Below are positions 45,178 to 55,695 of a DNA stretch of 64,000 nt, one piece after another. A model generated the notes under the pieces. It did no database searches, was not told where the DNA came from, and worked only from the letters and a program-made list of their open reading frames with translations. This stretch comes from Echinarachnius parma (lineage: Eukaryota > Echinodermata > Echinoidea > Clypeasteroida > Echinarachniidae). A program made the translations under genes and the position numbers. Numbering within the stretch: position 1 is the first letter of the stretch; each line of letters starts with the position of its first letter. The DNA is taken from positions 42,572 through 106,571 of the forward strand of contig JBAMJV010003309.1 of assembly GCA_037951105.1 (NCBI GenBank). The letters are read 5' to 3'.

Positions 45178-45557
45178 CTGTTTGATTCTATAGCTTGAAC
45201 TACGAATCCAATATTTTGGTCTCGGGTATGCGCCAAATCGCACAATTTAAAGCCCCAAATTTGCAAAAGCTCCCTACAGTGGGAGGGGAACGCCCCCTCC
45301 CATATGGCGTCGATCCTGGGGGGCAGGAATGCGGTCGCCCCCCAATGACAATATTGGGGGCAAGCATATCATTTCGCCCCCCCCCCCCAATAATTCCGAA
45401 AATGGAGGAAGACAAAAAACGAGTGATATAATGCCCTCGGGCTTGGTCGCTCCGCTCCCTCGCAGTTGTGCTCCCCCCCCCCCCCCCCCAATCCGTTGAC
45501 CCTCGCTACGCCACTGGATCTCCTCCTCCTCTTCTTGGTAGTCTGTACCTGTTTGGA

Positions 45558-46521
45558 ACAGTACTTCAGTCTTCCTGATGTTTATTTGTAGACCGAACTT
45601 CTTTGATACTGATGAAAATGCATCTATGACATGTTGCATCTGCTCTGGTGTATGAGCGACAAGAGCACTGTCATCCGCAAAGAGGAGTTCCCTCACGAGA
45701 ATCTATGTAGACTTCGTCTTAGCTTTGAAGTGAGCGACATTGTGGAGAACAGCGTAGGGGTGAGCACACATCCTTGTTTTACACCGTTACTTACAGGGAA
45801 ACTTTCGGATGTTTCGCCTGCTTCCTTGACTTTAGCCATCATACCCGTGTGTAGTGTCTCAATCATTCTGGTGAACTTCACAGGGCATCCATACTTCCGG
45901 AGATAGACCTGCCCTACCAACAGTGTCAAATGCTTTGGTGAAATCCACAAAGAGCACATAGAGATATCGGTTTTGCTCGATACACTTCTCATGCAGTTGT
46001 CTGAGGCAGAAGATCATGTCTGCTGTGCTCCGGTTGTTTCAGAATCCGCATTGTGTCTCTGGCACTATACCCGGTGTTATGTGTGCATACAATCTGTTGA
46101 GAAGGATCCGGGATATTCCTATGTAGTTTCCACACTGCGCTCTGTCTCCTTTCTTAAAGATGGTGACAATATTAGCATCCTTCCATTCCTGAGGTACAGA
46201 GCCTTCTGCCCATGCTTGTTGTATCAGCATTAGTAAACTGTTGGTTAATGTGGCTCCCCCATGCTTCCATATCTCACTTGGTATCCCATCCACTCCAGGG
46301 GCCTTGCCCTCGGCCAAGGAAGCAATTGGCAGGTGTAGCTCTTCTCGTGTTGGAATATCATCGAGTGCAGTAACTACAGGTCGCTTGATGATCTTATCAC
46401 GTGTCGCAGGCTCGATATCTCCTGGCTGGTTGAGTAGTGTCTCAAAATGATGTGACCATCGTTCAAACACCCTGTTGTTGTCTGGAAAGGTTGTGGTACC
46501 ATCCAGGGACTTGAGATGCAC
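45558..46521 (-). pseudogene. LINE reverse transcriptase, palm region
   Basis: On the - strand: VFERWSHHFETLLNQP, GKAPGVDGIPSEIWKHGG, WKDANIVTIFKKGDRAQC and NYIGIS (46,521-46,039); motif A FVDFTKAFDT at about 45,925-45,957; SNGVKQGCVLTPTLF; then the catalytic FADDSAL box at 45,660-45,681 and FGLQINIRKTEVLFQTG. Catalytic aspartates of both motifs are kept. A stop after CGF and at least two frame changes make it non-functional. The LINE clade is not assigned. Confidence 0.88.
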
Positions 46522-46639
46522 TGTACTTCTTTTCTGGGGAACCCAGACTTCCTTTAGCCCAGTGTGGGAGGACTAATTCATGTCATTTTTGTCCGCGAAG
46601 CGCTGCAGATCCTCTGCCTATTCTCCCACAAGGTGGTTT

Positions 46640-46850
46640 TCAGTTGCTGTGTATACCTCTGCTAGTGTCTGCGGTACGCGGTGGTGGTGGACCTGGTGCT
46701 TCTGACACGTCTGTGTGCTTCACCCCTTTTCTTCATGAGTAGCAGAAGCTCGGGGTCTGCTGGGTCAAACCAGTCCTGGTGTTTTCGCTCTGGTTTACCG
46801 AGGGTGTTGCTCGCTGTCTCATAAACAACTTCGCTGAGGGAAATGTTTAA
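46640..46850 (-). pseudogene. LINE polyprotein, segment before the RT
   Basis: Reads YETASNTLGKPERKHQDWFD and LLLLMKKRGEAHRR, a connector usual between endonuclease and reverse transcriptase in LINEs. Frame broken before the RT. Sequence further 5' is not LINE-like. Confidence 0.72.
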
Positions 46851-46952
46851 AACTATACAAAACATATTTGGGTCAAACCGTTTACAAATATTGAATGTGT
46901 ACACTAATACAGATGAACAGAGGTCAACATGCATTTGGGTTGCAGGGCCCCT

Positions 46953-47212
46953 TTAATAACCAGAGCACTATAACACTGATTGCCCATTGAAGTAAAATTC
47001 ATTTCGATTGGCATATCCCTGCCAATACTAAACATATTCAATTGATTTTCGTTCCTGCTATCATTCAAAATAAGCCGTTAAAACTAAAAATGGACGGTTT
47101 TTAAACACTCATCGGTTTCAGCCATTTGAAATAAAATATTGTACATTTAATGTTTTGTTGAAATATTGATTAGATAGAGAGATAATCAACAACTATTTAA
47201 AGACTTATTTTG
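46953..47212 (+). repeat. Diverged fragment of the array unit
   Basis: Resembles the end-of-unit region (CAGAGCACTATAACACTGATTGCC, CAATACTAAACATATTCAATTG) joined to the start-of-unit region (TATCATTCAAAATAAGCCG to ACTTATTTTGTATGTTTG). No exon. Confidence 0.78.
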
Positions 47213-48010
47213 TATGTTTGTATGCCTCCGCCAACGAAGTGGCCTGAGGCATTATGTTTTCGGGTTGTCCGTCCGTCCGTCCGTCCGTACATACGTCCCG
47301 TTTTCGTTCTCGCGATCTCTCAAGAACCAGTTGACTGATCAATTTCAAACTTGGTATGAGTGTACATATTGGGGTGACAATGATCTGATTAGATTTTAGG
47401 GGTCATGAAGTCAAAGGTAAAGGTCACAGGACTCAATATATATGCAAAAATACCTCGTTGTCGCGATTTATGTAGAACCGGTGGACGGATCAATTTCAAA
47501 CTTGGCTTGAGTGTACATATTGGGATGACAATGATCTGATTAGATTTTGGGTTTCATGAGGTCAAAGGTCAAGGTCACAGGTCTCAATATATGTGCAAAA
47601 ATGCCTTGTTCTTGCAATATCTGAAGAACCGGTTAACAAATCAATTTCAAACTTGGTAAGAGTGTACATATTGTGGTGGCAATGATCTGCTTAGATTTTG
47701 GGTTCATGCGGTCAAAGGTCAAGGTCACAGGACTCAATATATGTGCAAAAATGCCTCGTTCTCGCGATATCTCAAGAATTAACCGGTTGATGGATCAATT
47801 TCAAACTTGGTATGAGTGTACACATCGGGTGGCAATGATCAGATTATATTGTTGGGGTCATGAGATCAAAGGTCAAGGTCACAGGACTCAATTTATATGC
47901 AAACATGGCTTGTTATGGCAAGATTTCACCAACTGAATGTCAGTTTTCAATCAAACCAATGTAGCCATCAAAGTTCGGGGTCATATGGTCAAGGTCACAG
48001 GACTCGACAT
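47213..48010. repeat. About 151-bp tandem repeat, four copies plus a remnant
   Basis: AATTTCAAACTTGG recurs at 47341, 47492, 47643 and 47798. Each monomer contains GTCAAAGGTCAAGGTCACAG and CTCGCGATATCTCAAGAACC. The left edge is GCCTCCGCCAACGAAGTGGC followed by a (CCGT)n run. From memory, this is a widespread dispersed repeat in marine invertebrates. The frames through it only reflect the repeat. Confidence 0.88.
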
Positions 48011-49285
48011 ATATTAAAAATGAACAAAAAATGAATTCAGTGAACGTTAATTTGGGCTTGATATTGAAATCGCGTGATACTTGGATGGCGACTTGGATGT
48101 CATTTTGTCCATTGATATGGCTAATATTAGAAACAAATTGAGATTGCGTTAAGTGCTCTTAATTCATAATGGCTAGGTCTTTATCTCCTAAACCTTGCCG
48201 ATACATACTACATGAGCATAAGATACAGAAAAAGTATCATGGTCATAGTTGATTGGCTTCATATAATAACGACGTCATCAAATTGCATATGAAAAATCAT
48301 GGGTATTTCCGTAAACAAAACGGGGAAAAAAATTTCGGACGAAAATTGAACAAATTAAACAAATATTGCCCGTCCGTGGAACGTTATACCAAGGGTCCAT
48401 GGTTATACGGAACACGCACTCGGGCCCCCAGAGGTTCGGCTGCCGCGCGGAGCTGGGTTATGCATTGCACTAGAAAAAGTTTGCGCCGCTGCTCCCTTGC
48501 ACAAACCAAAAAAAGAATGAAAATTAAAGGCAAATATGCGTGGGTTAAAATGGATGGTCAGCAAAATCCAACTCGCACTCCACCGTAATCTCCCGAGGTA
48601 AACTCACGATGTGTGTTAGGTCGATTTAGAGCGGTGCTTCGGAATATCTGAACTTCATATGAAATTGCATGCAGCACACAGCTGGTAGCTATAATGTACC
48701 GAGCGATAAACCGCTCGCGGCAATACAGCGCTGATAAGATTTGCAGCGGCACTATGATGACGAGTCGGTTTAGCGTGTTGTGTAATACTTTCGCTCGTAA
48801 AAATCTCTGATTGAACTCCATTCGACCATGATTCGACTAGTACAAGGAGTACCTCCTTGGCATCTTGGTAAAACAAACATTCCGAAATTGACTTTTTTTT
48901 TTTGCATTTTTTAATGCATATTCGATGTATTCTACTCGGTCGTTCGTGAACTGGGACAGTTAATTGCGAGCGCTACTTTTAATCGGGGGGGGGGGGGGGG
49001 GGGGGGTAAACTCAGCCGCCATGATCATGATGATGGTTTCCATGTATGCGATTAGAAGCAGTTTTGAAACGTCACAAAACGTCATCAAAAGTATGACAGG
49101 CTGTGTATTTCGAGATTGATCTGGAACTAAATCACATTGAGCGGTGAAATATTCACCACCTCTATATCTAGCGTAATCAATTTATGTTGCACTTTTCTAC
49201 TCCATCAATAAGACCACGTTTTTTAGTTACATTTTGTATTAAATACTGTTTATGATTGCTCTCGATTTGCAGAAGAGTCGCCCTT
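48011..49285. other. Unassigned sequence with a long G run
   Basis: The + strand frame 48,253-48,588 (111 residues) has no recognised domain. A run of about 22 G lies at 48,985-49,006. Otherwise nothing is recognised. Confidence 0.5.
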
Positions 49286-50974
49286 CATACACGGATCACT
49301 GTCTCAACCAACGAACGTTGAGGGCGTTAACACGAGACCGTGTTGAGGGCGTAAACACGAGACCGTGTTGCCTTCAGGAAGGTCAACTCGTATATTGTTA
49401 TACACGCAGTCTATGAGAAATCGCGAATTATTTTTTGTGACCATTTTGAAGGGCGCCCCGGTTGACAGTAACGTTTTTCGGTAGATTGTAGATTTGATAA
49501 ATAGACCAGAAGTCCGATTTTGTACAGATTGACACTAAATATATAATTTTGTTTGACATTTCATGAATAAGAGAATTGTTTACAAAATCGCTCATTCCAA
49601 TCATAGTCTTATTAAAATAAACCGCATTGGCATGTTCATGATACATGTATAACAATTTTTGTCGGCCAAACTGTGTGTACAAAAACCGTTTGTGAGTGAG
49701 GATGACGTATTGAGATATTACGGACTTTTCGCAAACCTGAGGACGGCGAATAGTAGGGTGGTTAATGGGTCCGTGACTGCATTTTGGGGTACGATTGTTT
49801 TACTTGACATACATACTCCTTGGATCAAAAGAAGAAAATTCGTCCAAAGAGACGATGGCGGCTGCAGGGAGATGAATGGGAGGGAGCCTCAAAAGTGACC
49901 CATTTTGAAACGCTCTGATTTCAAGGCACTATTCATGCGTTTTCAATTGAATTCCTCTCATTCATGGCCAACTCATTCAAGTCGCATTACATCCTCTACA
50001 TAATGGTATACATATACCGACACCAAATCGGAGCGTTTTGAAATGGGTCACTTTTGAGGCTCTCCCACATTCATCTCCCTGCAGCCGCCCTTTACAAAAA
50101 TCATTATAAATGTCACATTTTCATACAGAAGAGTTGTTGGGCTTTCCGTTGATATCAATTTAAATCATGAATATTTTATTTGAAATGCTAAAAAATCCTC
50201 CCAAAAGCTCTAAAAAAATGCAACGCTCTGATTTTTTGTCAACTCCATATCTTTTTGTCTGATTTCACACTCGACCCATCTCCATATTCCGGTTCGCTGC
50301 ACACACCCCATTTGCATAATCCTTACGATTAATATGCCATCGTAAGGAAGAGATAATTTCCATTAAAATGGTATCAAATTCAAAAATTTTGATGAATGGA
50401 AAGGGTGGCAGCATTCAATAGAATGTTAACCTTTAGAAAACTGGTCAACACAGTCTTGCACTCGTAAATTGAATGCATTGGGGCCATTTTGCGAGATTTC
50501 ACTTCCTGCCTCCCCCTATTCTCTGGGCTACTGCAATCGCCCCAATTGCATAATCACTACACATAATGCATCGTTTGAAAGGTATATAATGAGGCTTTAT
50601 TGTGACACCGATTTCGAGTATTCTTATTAAAAAATACAAGAGATATGATCGATGAAACTTGAGTTTCCGAACTTTTTTTGAGGGGTTTATGTAAATTAGG
50701 CCTAATTTCCATAATTGAATATGATCTCTCAAATATATCAATAAAAACACCACTTTTATAGATATCCCATATCCCAAGTAAAACAATTGTACCCCAAACT
50801 GCAGTGAACACCATATTTGTGGCCCCTACTAGAAGAAATGACGTCATTTAGGCGAGAAATTACGTCACTTACGTTCTCTCTCGTCGTTTGGCCAATCTGA
50901 GCACTAGTTCATGCCCGATTTCAGGTTCGTCGGAAAATCCAGTACACCGTCTTCAGAATTACGTAATCAGAGAA

Positions 50975-51405
50975 TTATCAACATGTATGTGTGTGTGTTT
51001 TATACGTGTGTATGTGTATGTGTGGTGGATTATGTAACTGGTGTATGCGTGTGTATTTCAATGTGTGCGTTTGTGGCTGTGTGTACGTGTGTGCGCATTT
51101 GTGCGTGTGTGTGTTTGTGAGTGTATATGTGTTTGTTTTTGTTTGTTTGAGTGCGAGTGCGTGCGTCTGTGTGGGAGTTTTATTAATGTTGTGTTTGTGT
51201 GTATACGCGTGTGTAAGGGTTTGTGTTTGTGTGTGCGCATGTGTGGGGTGTTTGTGTGCATTTGTGTTTTTTGAGTGCGAGTGCGTGCGGGAGTGGATGT
51301 TTGTGCGTGTGTGTATACGTGTGTGTAAGTGTGTTTGTGTATGTGTTTGTGTGATTGAATGTGTGTATATATGTGTGTGTGTGTGTGTCTGTGTTGGAGT
51401 TTGAC
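50975..51405. repeat. Degenerate (GT)n tract
   Basis: GTGTGT-rich with GTATAC and GTGCGT interruptions, the left inner arm of the palindrome. Confidence 0.92.
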
Positions 51406-51544
51406 TATTTAAGTGTTCGGTGCGCATGTGTATGTGTGAAAGTGTATGTATGTGCATGAGTGTTGACTAAAAGCGAAAATGGTTGAAAGGCAGCGAACAG
51501 GTAGTGAACAGGACAGGTTGACTAGATCCAATAGACCGCCTTTG

Positions 51545-51708
51545 TGATGTATGCAAATAATATGCGTATGACGTATAGACTCCCCGTTGACAAGCTTAAC
51601 AATAGTAACTAGGTCCGACAAGCTACGTATGCCGGAGCTTGACGGACCTAGTTACTATTTTTAAGCTTGCCAACGGGGAGTATTACGTCATACGCATATT
51701 ATTTGCTT
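51545..51708. repeat. Palindromic element (ATATGCGTATGACGT type)
   Basis: Arms contain GCAAATAATATGCGTATGAC, ACTCCCCGTTGACAAGCTTA and ACAATAGTAACTAGGTCCG, then their complements after a short loop at about 51,625. The right half of this element is present in array units U3, U5 and U7. Confidence 0.82.
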
Positions 51709-51711
51709 ATA

Positions 51712-51916
51712 CAGGGTGGCCCAGAAATAACGGAACGGGGTACTTTCCATTATAAAGAAACATGCAGACTAATAGATAATCTTTTAAAAAGAAATTTGAT
51801 ATCAACAACAGTAATTTGGTCAAGTAGTTTTTTGTTTGGTATCTATCCAGTGAACCTATTATGTACGTTTCTTCACAATGGCAAATACCCCGTTCCGTTA
51901 TTTCTGGGCCACCCTG
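51712..51916. mobile_element. Short mariner-type MITE, copy A
   Basis: 205 bp, ends CAGGGTGGCCCAGAAATAAC and complement, TA on both sides. Same ends as the 556-bp MITEs of the array, but with a different interior. Inserted exactly at the edge of the palindromic element. Confidence 0.85.
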
Positions 51917-51984
51917 TATACTTACAGAAACTGTCGTTTGAGGACGGGAAACTCGTTCTCGTCCACCTAGCGAAAAGACCCTAA

Positions 51985-52630
51985 TACTCAAACTTCAACA
52001 CAGACACACACACACACACACATACACGCATTCAATCACACAAACACACACACACACTTACACATACGCATACTCACACGCACAAACATCCACTCCCGCA
52101 CGCACGCACACACTCGAACTCAAACAAACACAAATGCACACAAACACCCCACACATGCGCACACACAAACACAAACCCTTACACACGCGTATACACACAA
52201 ACACAACATTAATAAAACGCCCACACATACGCATACAGATACACAACACACACCCACACAAACACAAACACATGAATGCACACTCACAAATGCACACAAA
52301 CACCCACACACGCACATCCACACACACAAACACACGCACGCACACTCACACACGCGAGCACTCAAACAAACACAAACACACGCACACACTCAAACAAAAA
52401 CCCATACCCGTATACACATACTCATATACACACACGCACGCAGGCACTCGCATTCCAACAAACAAACAAAAACAAACACATATACACTCACAAACACACA
52501 CACACGCACAAATACGCACACACGTACACAAAGCCACAAACGCACACATTCAAACACACACGCATACACCAGTTACATAATCCACCACACATACACATAC
52601 ACACGTATAAAACACACACACACACATATA
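51985..52630. repeat. Degenerate (CA)n tract
   Basis: CACACA-rich, approximately the inverted partner of the GT-rich tract at 50,975-51,405. Confidence 0.92.
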
Positions 52631-53214
52631 CATGTTGATACTTCTCTGATTACGTAATTCTGAAGACGGTGCACTGGATTTTCCGACGAACCTGAAATCG
52701 GGCATGAACTAGTGCTCAGATTGGCCAGACGACGAGAGAGAACGTAAGTGACGTAATTTCTCGCCTAAATGACGTCATTTCTTCTAGTAGGGGCCACAAA
52801 TATGGGTGTTCACTGCAGTTTGGGGTACAATCGTTTTACTTGGCATACAAACTCCTTGGATCAAAAGAAGAAAATTTATCCAAAGAGACACTCTGTATCA
52901 ATTATGGAAATTAGGCCGAATTTGCATAGATACAGAGTGTCTCTTTTGACGAATTTTCTTCTTTTGATCCAAGGAGTATGTATGCCAAGTAAAACAATCG
53001 TACCCCAAAATGCAGTCATGGACCCCTTAACCACCCCACTACTCGTCGTTCTCAGGTTTGCGAAAAGTCCGTATTTAAGTGTTCGGTGCGCATGTGTATG
53101 TGTGTATGTGAGTGTTTGACATGAGTGTTGACTAAAAGCGAAGATGGTTGAAAGGCAGCGAACAGGTAGTAAACAGGACGGGTTGACTAGATCCAATAGA
53201 CCGCTTCTGTGATG

Positions 53215-53380
53215 TATGCAAATAATATGCGTATAACGTACATACTCCCCGTTGACAAGATTAAGCTTAACAATAGTAACTAGGTCCGGCAAGCTATAAG
53301 TATGCCGGAGCTTGACGGACCTAGTTACTATTGTTAAGCTTGTTAACGGGGAGTATTACGTCATACGCATATTATTTGCT
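53215..53380. repeat. Palindromic element, second copy
   Basis: Second copy of the element at 51,545, part of the direct duplication of 51,410-51,965. Its loop differs slightly (GCTATAAGTATGCCGG). Confidence 0.8.
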
Positions 53381-53384
53381 TATA

Positions 53385-53599
53385 CAGGGTGGCCCAGAAA
53401 TAACGGAACGGGGTACTTTCCATTATAAAGAAACATACAGACTAGGTTCACTGGATAGATAATCTTTTAAAAAGAAATTTTATATCAACAACAGTAATTT
53501 GGACAAGTAGTTTTTTGTTTGGTATCTATCCAGTGAACCTATTATGTACGTTTCTTCACAATGGCAAATACCCCGTTCCGTTATTTCTGGGCCACCCTG
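53385..53599. mobile_element. Short mariner-type MITE, copy B
   Basis: 215 bp, same family as copy A. TA is kept on the left, but the right flank has lost the TATACTTAC piece seen next to copy A. It was duplicated with the surrounding block. It carries an extra internal inverted word (AGGTTCACTGGATAGAT) that copy A lacks on the left side. Confidence 0.8.
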
Positions 53600-53962
53600 A
53601 AACGGTCGTTTCAGAACGGGAAACTCGTTCTCGTCCACACTAGCGAAAAGTCTCTATTGTATTTCTGTGTGGTCACACAAAATAATACGAGTTGACCTTC
53701 CTCGAGGAACACGTAAGTGTTTGCGCCCTCAACGTTCGTTGGTTTCATCGAACCTACGCCAGACGATCTGTTAATTTACTTATTGTTTGCATGGTTTTTT
53801 AAACATACCCGAGAAGGATGTATAGGCCGGGGTGTTTGAAAATCTCATGTTTTGTCCACACAAAAAATAATCGGAATGGAAATCGTACTGCAAGTATTCG
53901 ATGCACAGTACGCTATCTGTGTACAATTGTTATTTTCAGACATTAATACAGACATACGTAAG

Positions 53963-54000
53963 CGACTGCTACTCTTCAGCTTGCCAAAATGGAGGAACCT
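53963..54000 (+). pseudogene. Truncated EGF exon
   Basis: After an AG at 53,961-53,962 the sequence reads like the first half of an EGF exon (CGACTGC, CTTCAGCTTGCCAAAATGG, AGGAACC) and then stops; the second half and donor are missing. One base at the exon start is also lost. The next intron matches those after the decayed exons at 60,788 and 62,831. Confidence 0.72.
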
Positions 54001-54084
54001 AAACTGACCGATCGCATTTTATTTACAAAATATCATGGTCATCTGTGTGAATTTTCTTCATTGTTTGAAACTGATTATTTACAG

Positions 54085-54198
54085 ATATAGACGAATGTGC
54101 TTCTTCACCCTGTCAAAATGGTGGAACATGTAATGATGAGGACAATTCTTACTCGTGTGCATGTGAGGATGGATTGGCAGGAGAACACTGTGAAACAA
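54085..54198 (+). CDS. EGF-like exon E10, calcium-binding type
   Basis: 114 bases, phase 1-1, acceptor ACAG at 54,081-54,084, donor GTTAGT at 54,199. With the split first codon it starts [10 protein letters not shown], followed by [17 protein letters not shown] and GLAGEHC; spacing C-x4-C-x5-C-x8-C-x-C-x8-C. The D-I-D-E start and the C-x-D-x4-Y-x-C motif are the marks of calcium-binding EGF domains whose Asp/Asn is hydroxylated. It differs clearly from the array exons. Confidence 0.88.
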
Positions 54199-54782
54199 GT
54201 TAGTATCATATCAGATTTTTGGCTTGAAAATTTTAAATCGTAAATAATGGTTACGGATTTTTGTTTTTACATTTACTTCATTTTTTTTTTAAATATCTCC
54301 CGTATCTCCTTTTTACTAATTATTTGCAATAGGTAAAACAACCCGAAATCAATAGAATTAGCAGACTAACAGAGGGGCTGACGTTTAACAATTGGGCATC
54401 GATTGTCGAATCAGCATATCACCAAACTAATGCTAGAAGATTTCCCTGAATATTGGAATGGATAATATAAATTTGAACAATTGTTTTAATTCAAGATGTA
54501 TGTTAGAGACATCAAATGTTCGAAAAATTGTTATGCTGTTTGCAAGAAAACATGGCATCACGATGTTATTTGGCTAGTTATATAAGTATAATGTTTTCTA
54601 CATTATAATGTCATATCTCTCAGAAAATCTATTCAAGACTTGTTCCATAATTCATAGTCTGGGGTCCATGGAGATGTCATCATTTATTCACAAAATCGCA
54701 CTGCAAGTATTCGATGCCAATATCTTTAATAGTTGATTCACCATAATTGACTTATATGTGTATTCCCAATAATAATACAAAG

Positions 54783-54890
54783 TCGACTGCTCCTCCGGTG
54801 CACCCTGTCTTAATGGTGGAACCTGTAATGATGGGGATGATAACGAGTGTACATGTGAGCCTCGATTTAAAGGAGTTATATGTGACATAA
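54783..54890 (+). CDS. EGF-like exon E11, splice donor lost
   Basis: Acceptor AAAG at 54,779-54,782. Encodes DCSSGAPC, LNGGTC, a seven-residue linker, CTC and FKGVIC; spacing C-x5-C-x5-C-x7-C-x-C-x8-C. It is of the same class as E1-E9. Where every other exon has GTGAGT the sequence is AAGAGT, so the donor is destroyed. Read-through reaches TGA at 54,947-54,949 after 18 further codons. It may be skipped, serve as an alternative last exon, or be dead. Confidence 0.78.
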   Translation, partial: STAPPVHPVLMVEPVMMGMITSVHVSLDLKELYVT

Positions 54891-55460
54891 AAGAGTATTA
54901 TATCGGGTGGTCGGCTCAACAATTGTGTAACGTTTTAGATGACTACTGATTTTATGTTGGTATGTAGTCTGTTTATTTACATCTCTCTGATCTCTCATTT
55001 AATACTTAGTTGCAGTATAAGAGAGTCTGAGCAGAGCAGCTGGCGTCTGAAAATCGAACATCGATTAACAAATCAGCATATCAATGCAATATTACTTCCA
55101 GCTTTCTTTGCATATTTGTGTTCAATTTGTGTTATTTGCAAAAATATTATTTTGTGTCATGATTGTTTGATTTGATTGGTGTGAACATTGTTATTCCGTT
55201 TGCAAGAAAACATTTAACCACACTTGTATTGGCTTTGTTATACCAGTATAATGTATTCCTCAACACATCTGTCTTAAATCTAATCAAGACTTGTCAATTA
55301 ATTTACAGGCTGTTGTTTTACTGAGATTTTATGTTTTATCCAAAGAAAATAGCCTTGGCAATTGGAATGCAAATCATTCTGCAAGTATTCGATGCACAGT
55401 ATTTATAATATTTAATCTTTATGTTTGACTTCAATGTACAATCCCAATCATAATACATAG

Positions 55461-55571
55461 TCGACTGCTCCTCCGGTGCACCCTGTCTAAATGGTGGAAC
55501 CTGTGTTGATGTGGCCGATCCTGACACGTGTACCTGTATGCAAGGATTTGAAGGAGATATCTGTGAATCAA
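55461..55571 (+). CDS. EGF-like exon E12
   Basis: 111 bases, phase 1-1, acceptor TAG at 55,458-55,460, donor GTGAGT at 55,572. Encodes DCSSGAPC, LNGGTC, VDVADPDTCTC and GFEGDIC with the same spacing as E1. Its acceptor context CATAATACATAG matches E8. It is the closest non-array relative of E1-E9, so the array may have grown from an exon like this one. Confidence 0.86.
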
Positions 55572-55695
55572 GTGAGTTGGCTTAACAATTTTAAATCGTT
55601 ATAAATCGTTTCTAATAGATATTTTTTTAAATTTATTTCAGTGATCTAATTATATTTCTCTGATCTTCCATTAAACTATAAATTGCAATATATAA

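Larger units (their letters stand above)
43355..45192 (-). mobile_element. Penelope-like element, 5'-truncated, with 15-bp target duplication
   Basis: Flanked by an identical TGTTTGATTCTATAG at 43,355-43,369 and 45,178-45,192. Reads on the - strand: the 5' break lies in the end of the reverse transcriptase, followed by the GIY-YIG endonuclease and about 960 bp of 3' untranslated DNA. Penelope-like elements are retroelements whose reverse transcriptase is related to telomerase and which often carry this nuclease. Confidence 0.88.
42553..45516. mobile_element. hAT-like element inserted in the LINE (itself invaded)
   Basis: Left end CAGTGGCGTAGCTACGGGG at 42,553; right end the complement of CAGTGGCGTAGCGAGGG at 45,516. 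Flanks GGTCTCCT (42,545-42,552) and GATCTCCT (45,517-45,524) match at 7 of 8 bases, as expected for a hAT target duplication. Removing it rejoins the LINE frame from YQEEEE to VDGTALK. Without the nested Penelope element it is about 1.14 kb, rich in G and C runs, with no transposase. Confidence 0.84.
41860..46870 (-). mobile_element. Non-LTR retrotransposon (LINE), 5'-truncated and nested
   Basis: On the - strand, from about 46,850 to the TAC tail at 41,860. Reverse-transcriptase pieces appear in the right order in several frames, and the element is interrupted at 42,553-45,516 by a hAT-like insertion. The N-terminal endonuclease is missing, so it is 5'-truncated. Its boundary with upstream DNA near 46,850-46,950 is uncertain. 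Confidence 0.88.
49290..53765. repeat. Nested large palindrome with GT-rich and CA-rich arms
   Basis: The outer inverted ends share CCAACGAACGTTGAGGGCG and AGGTCAACTCGTAT (49,297-49,395 and 53,683-53,745). Inside are further inverted pairs: 49,700-49,840 with 52,940-53,070; 50,690-50,880 with 52,745-52,920; and 50,880-51,420 with 51,985-52,740, the last consisting mostly of GT-rich DNA facing CA-rich DNA. A smaller pair lies at 49,856-49,915 and 50,030-50,090. Segment 51,410-51,965 is copied directly at 53,075-53,640. The Cys/Val and His/Thr frames here come from the dinucleotide runs and are not genes. Confidence 0.82.

Noticed and set aside
47673-47936. 87-codon frame in the 151-bp repeat
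   Set aside because: Its sequence repeats with the tandem period and has no domain.
48253-48588. 111-codon + strand frame
   Set aside because: No recognised domain, basic and low-complexity end, no splice or promoter evidence.
50978-52638. Long Cys/Val-rich and His/Thr-rich frames
   Set aside because: They are translations of GT and CA dinucleotide tracts on opposite strands.
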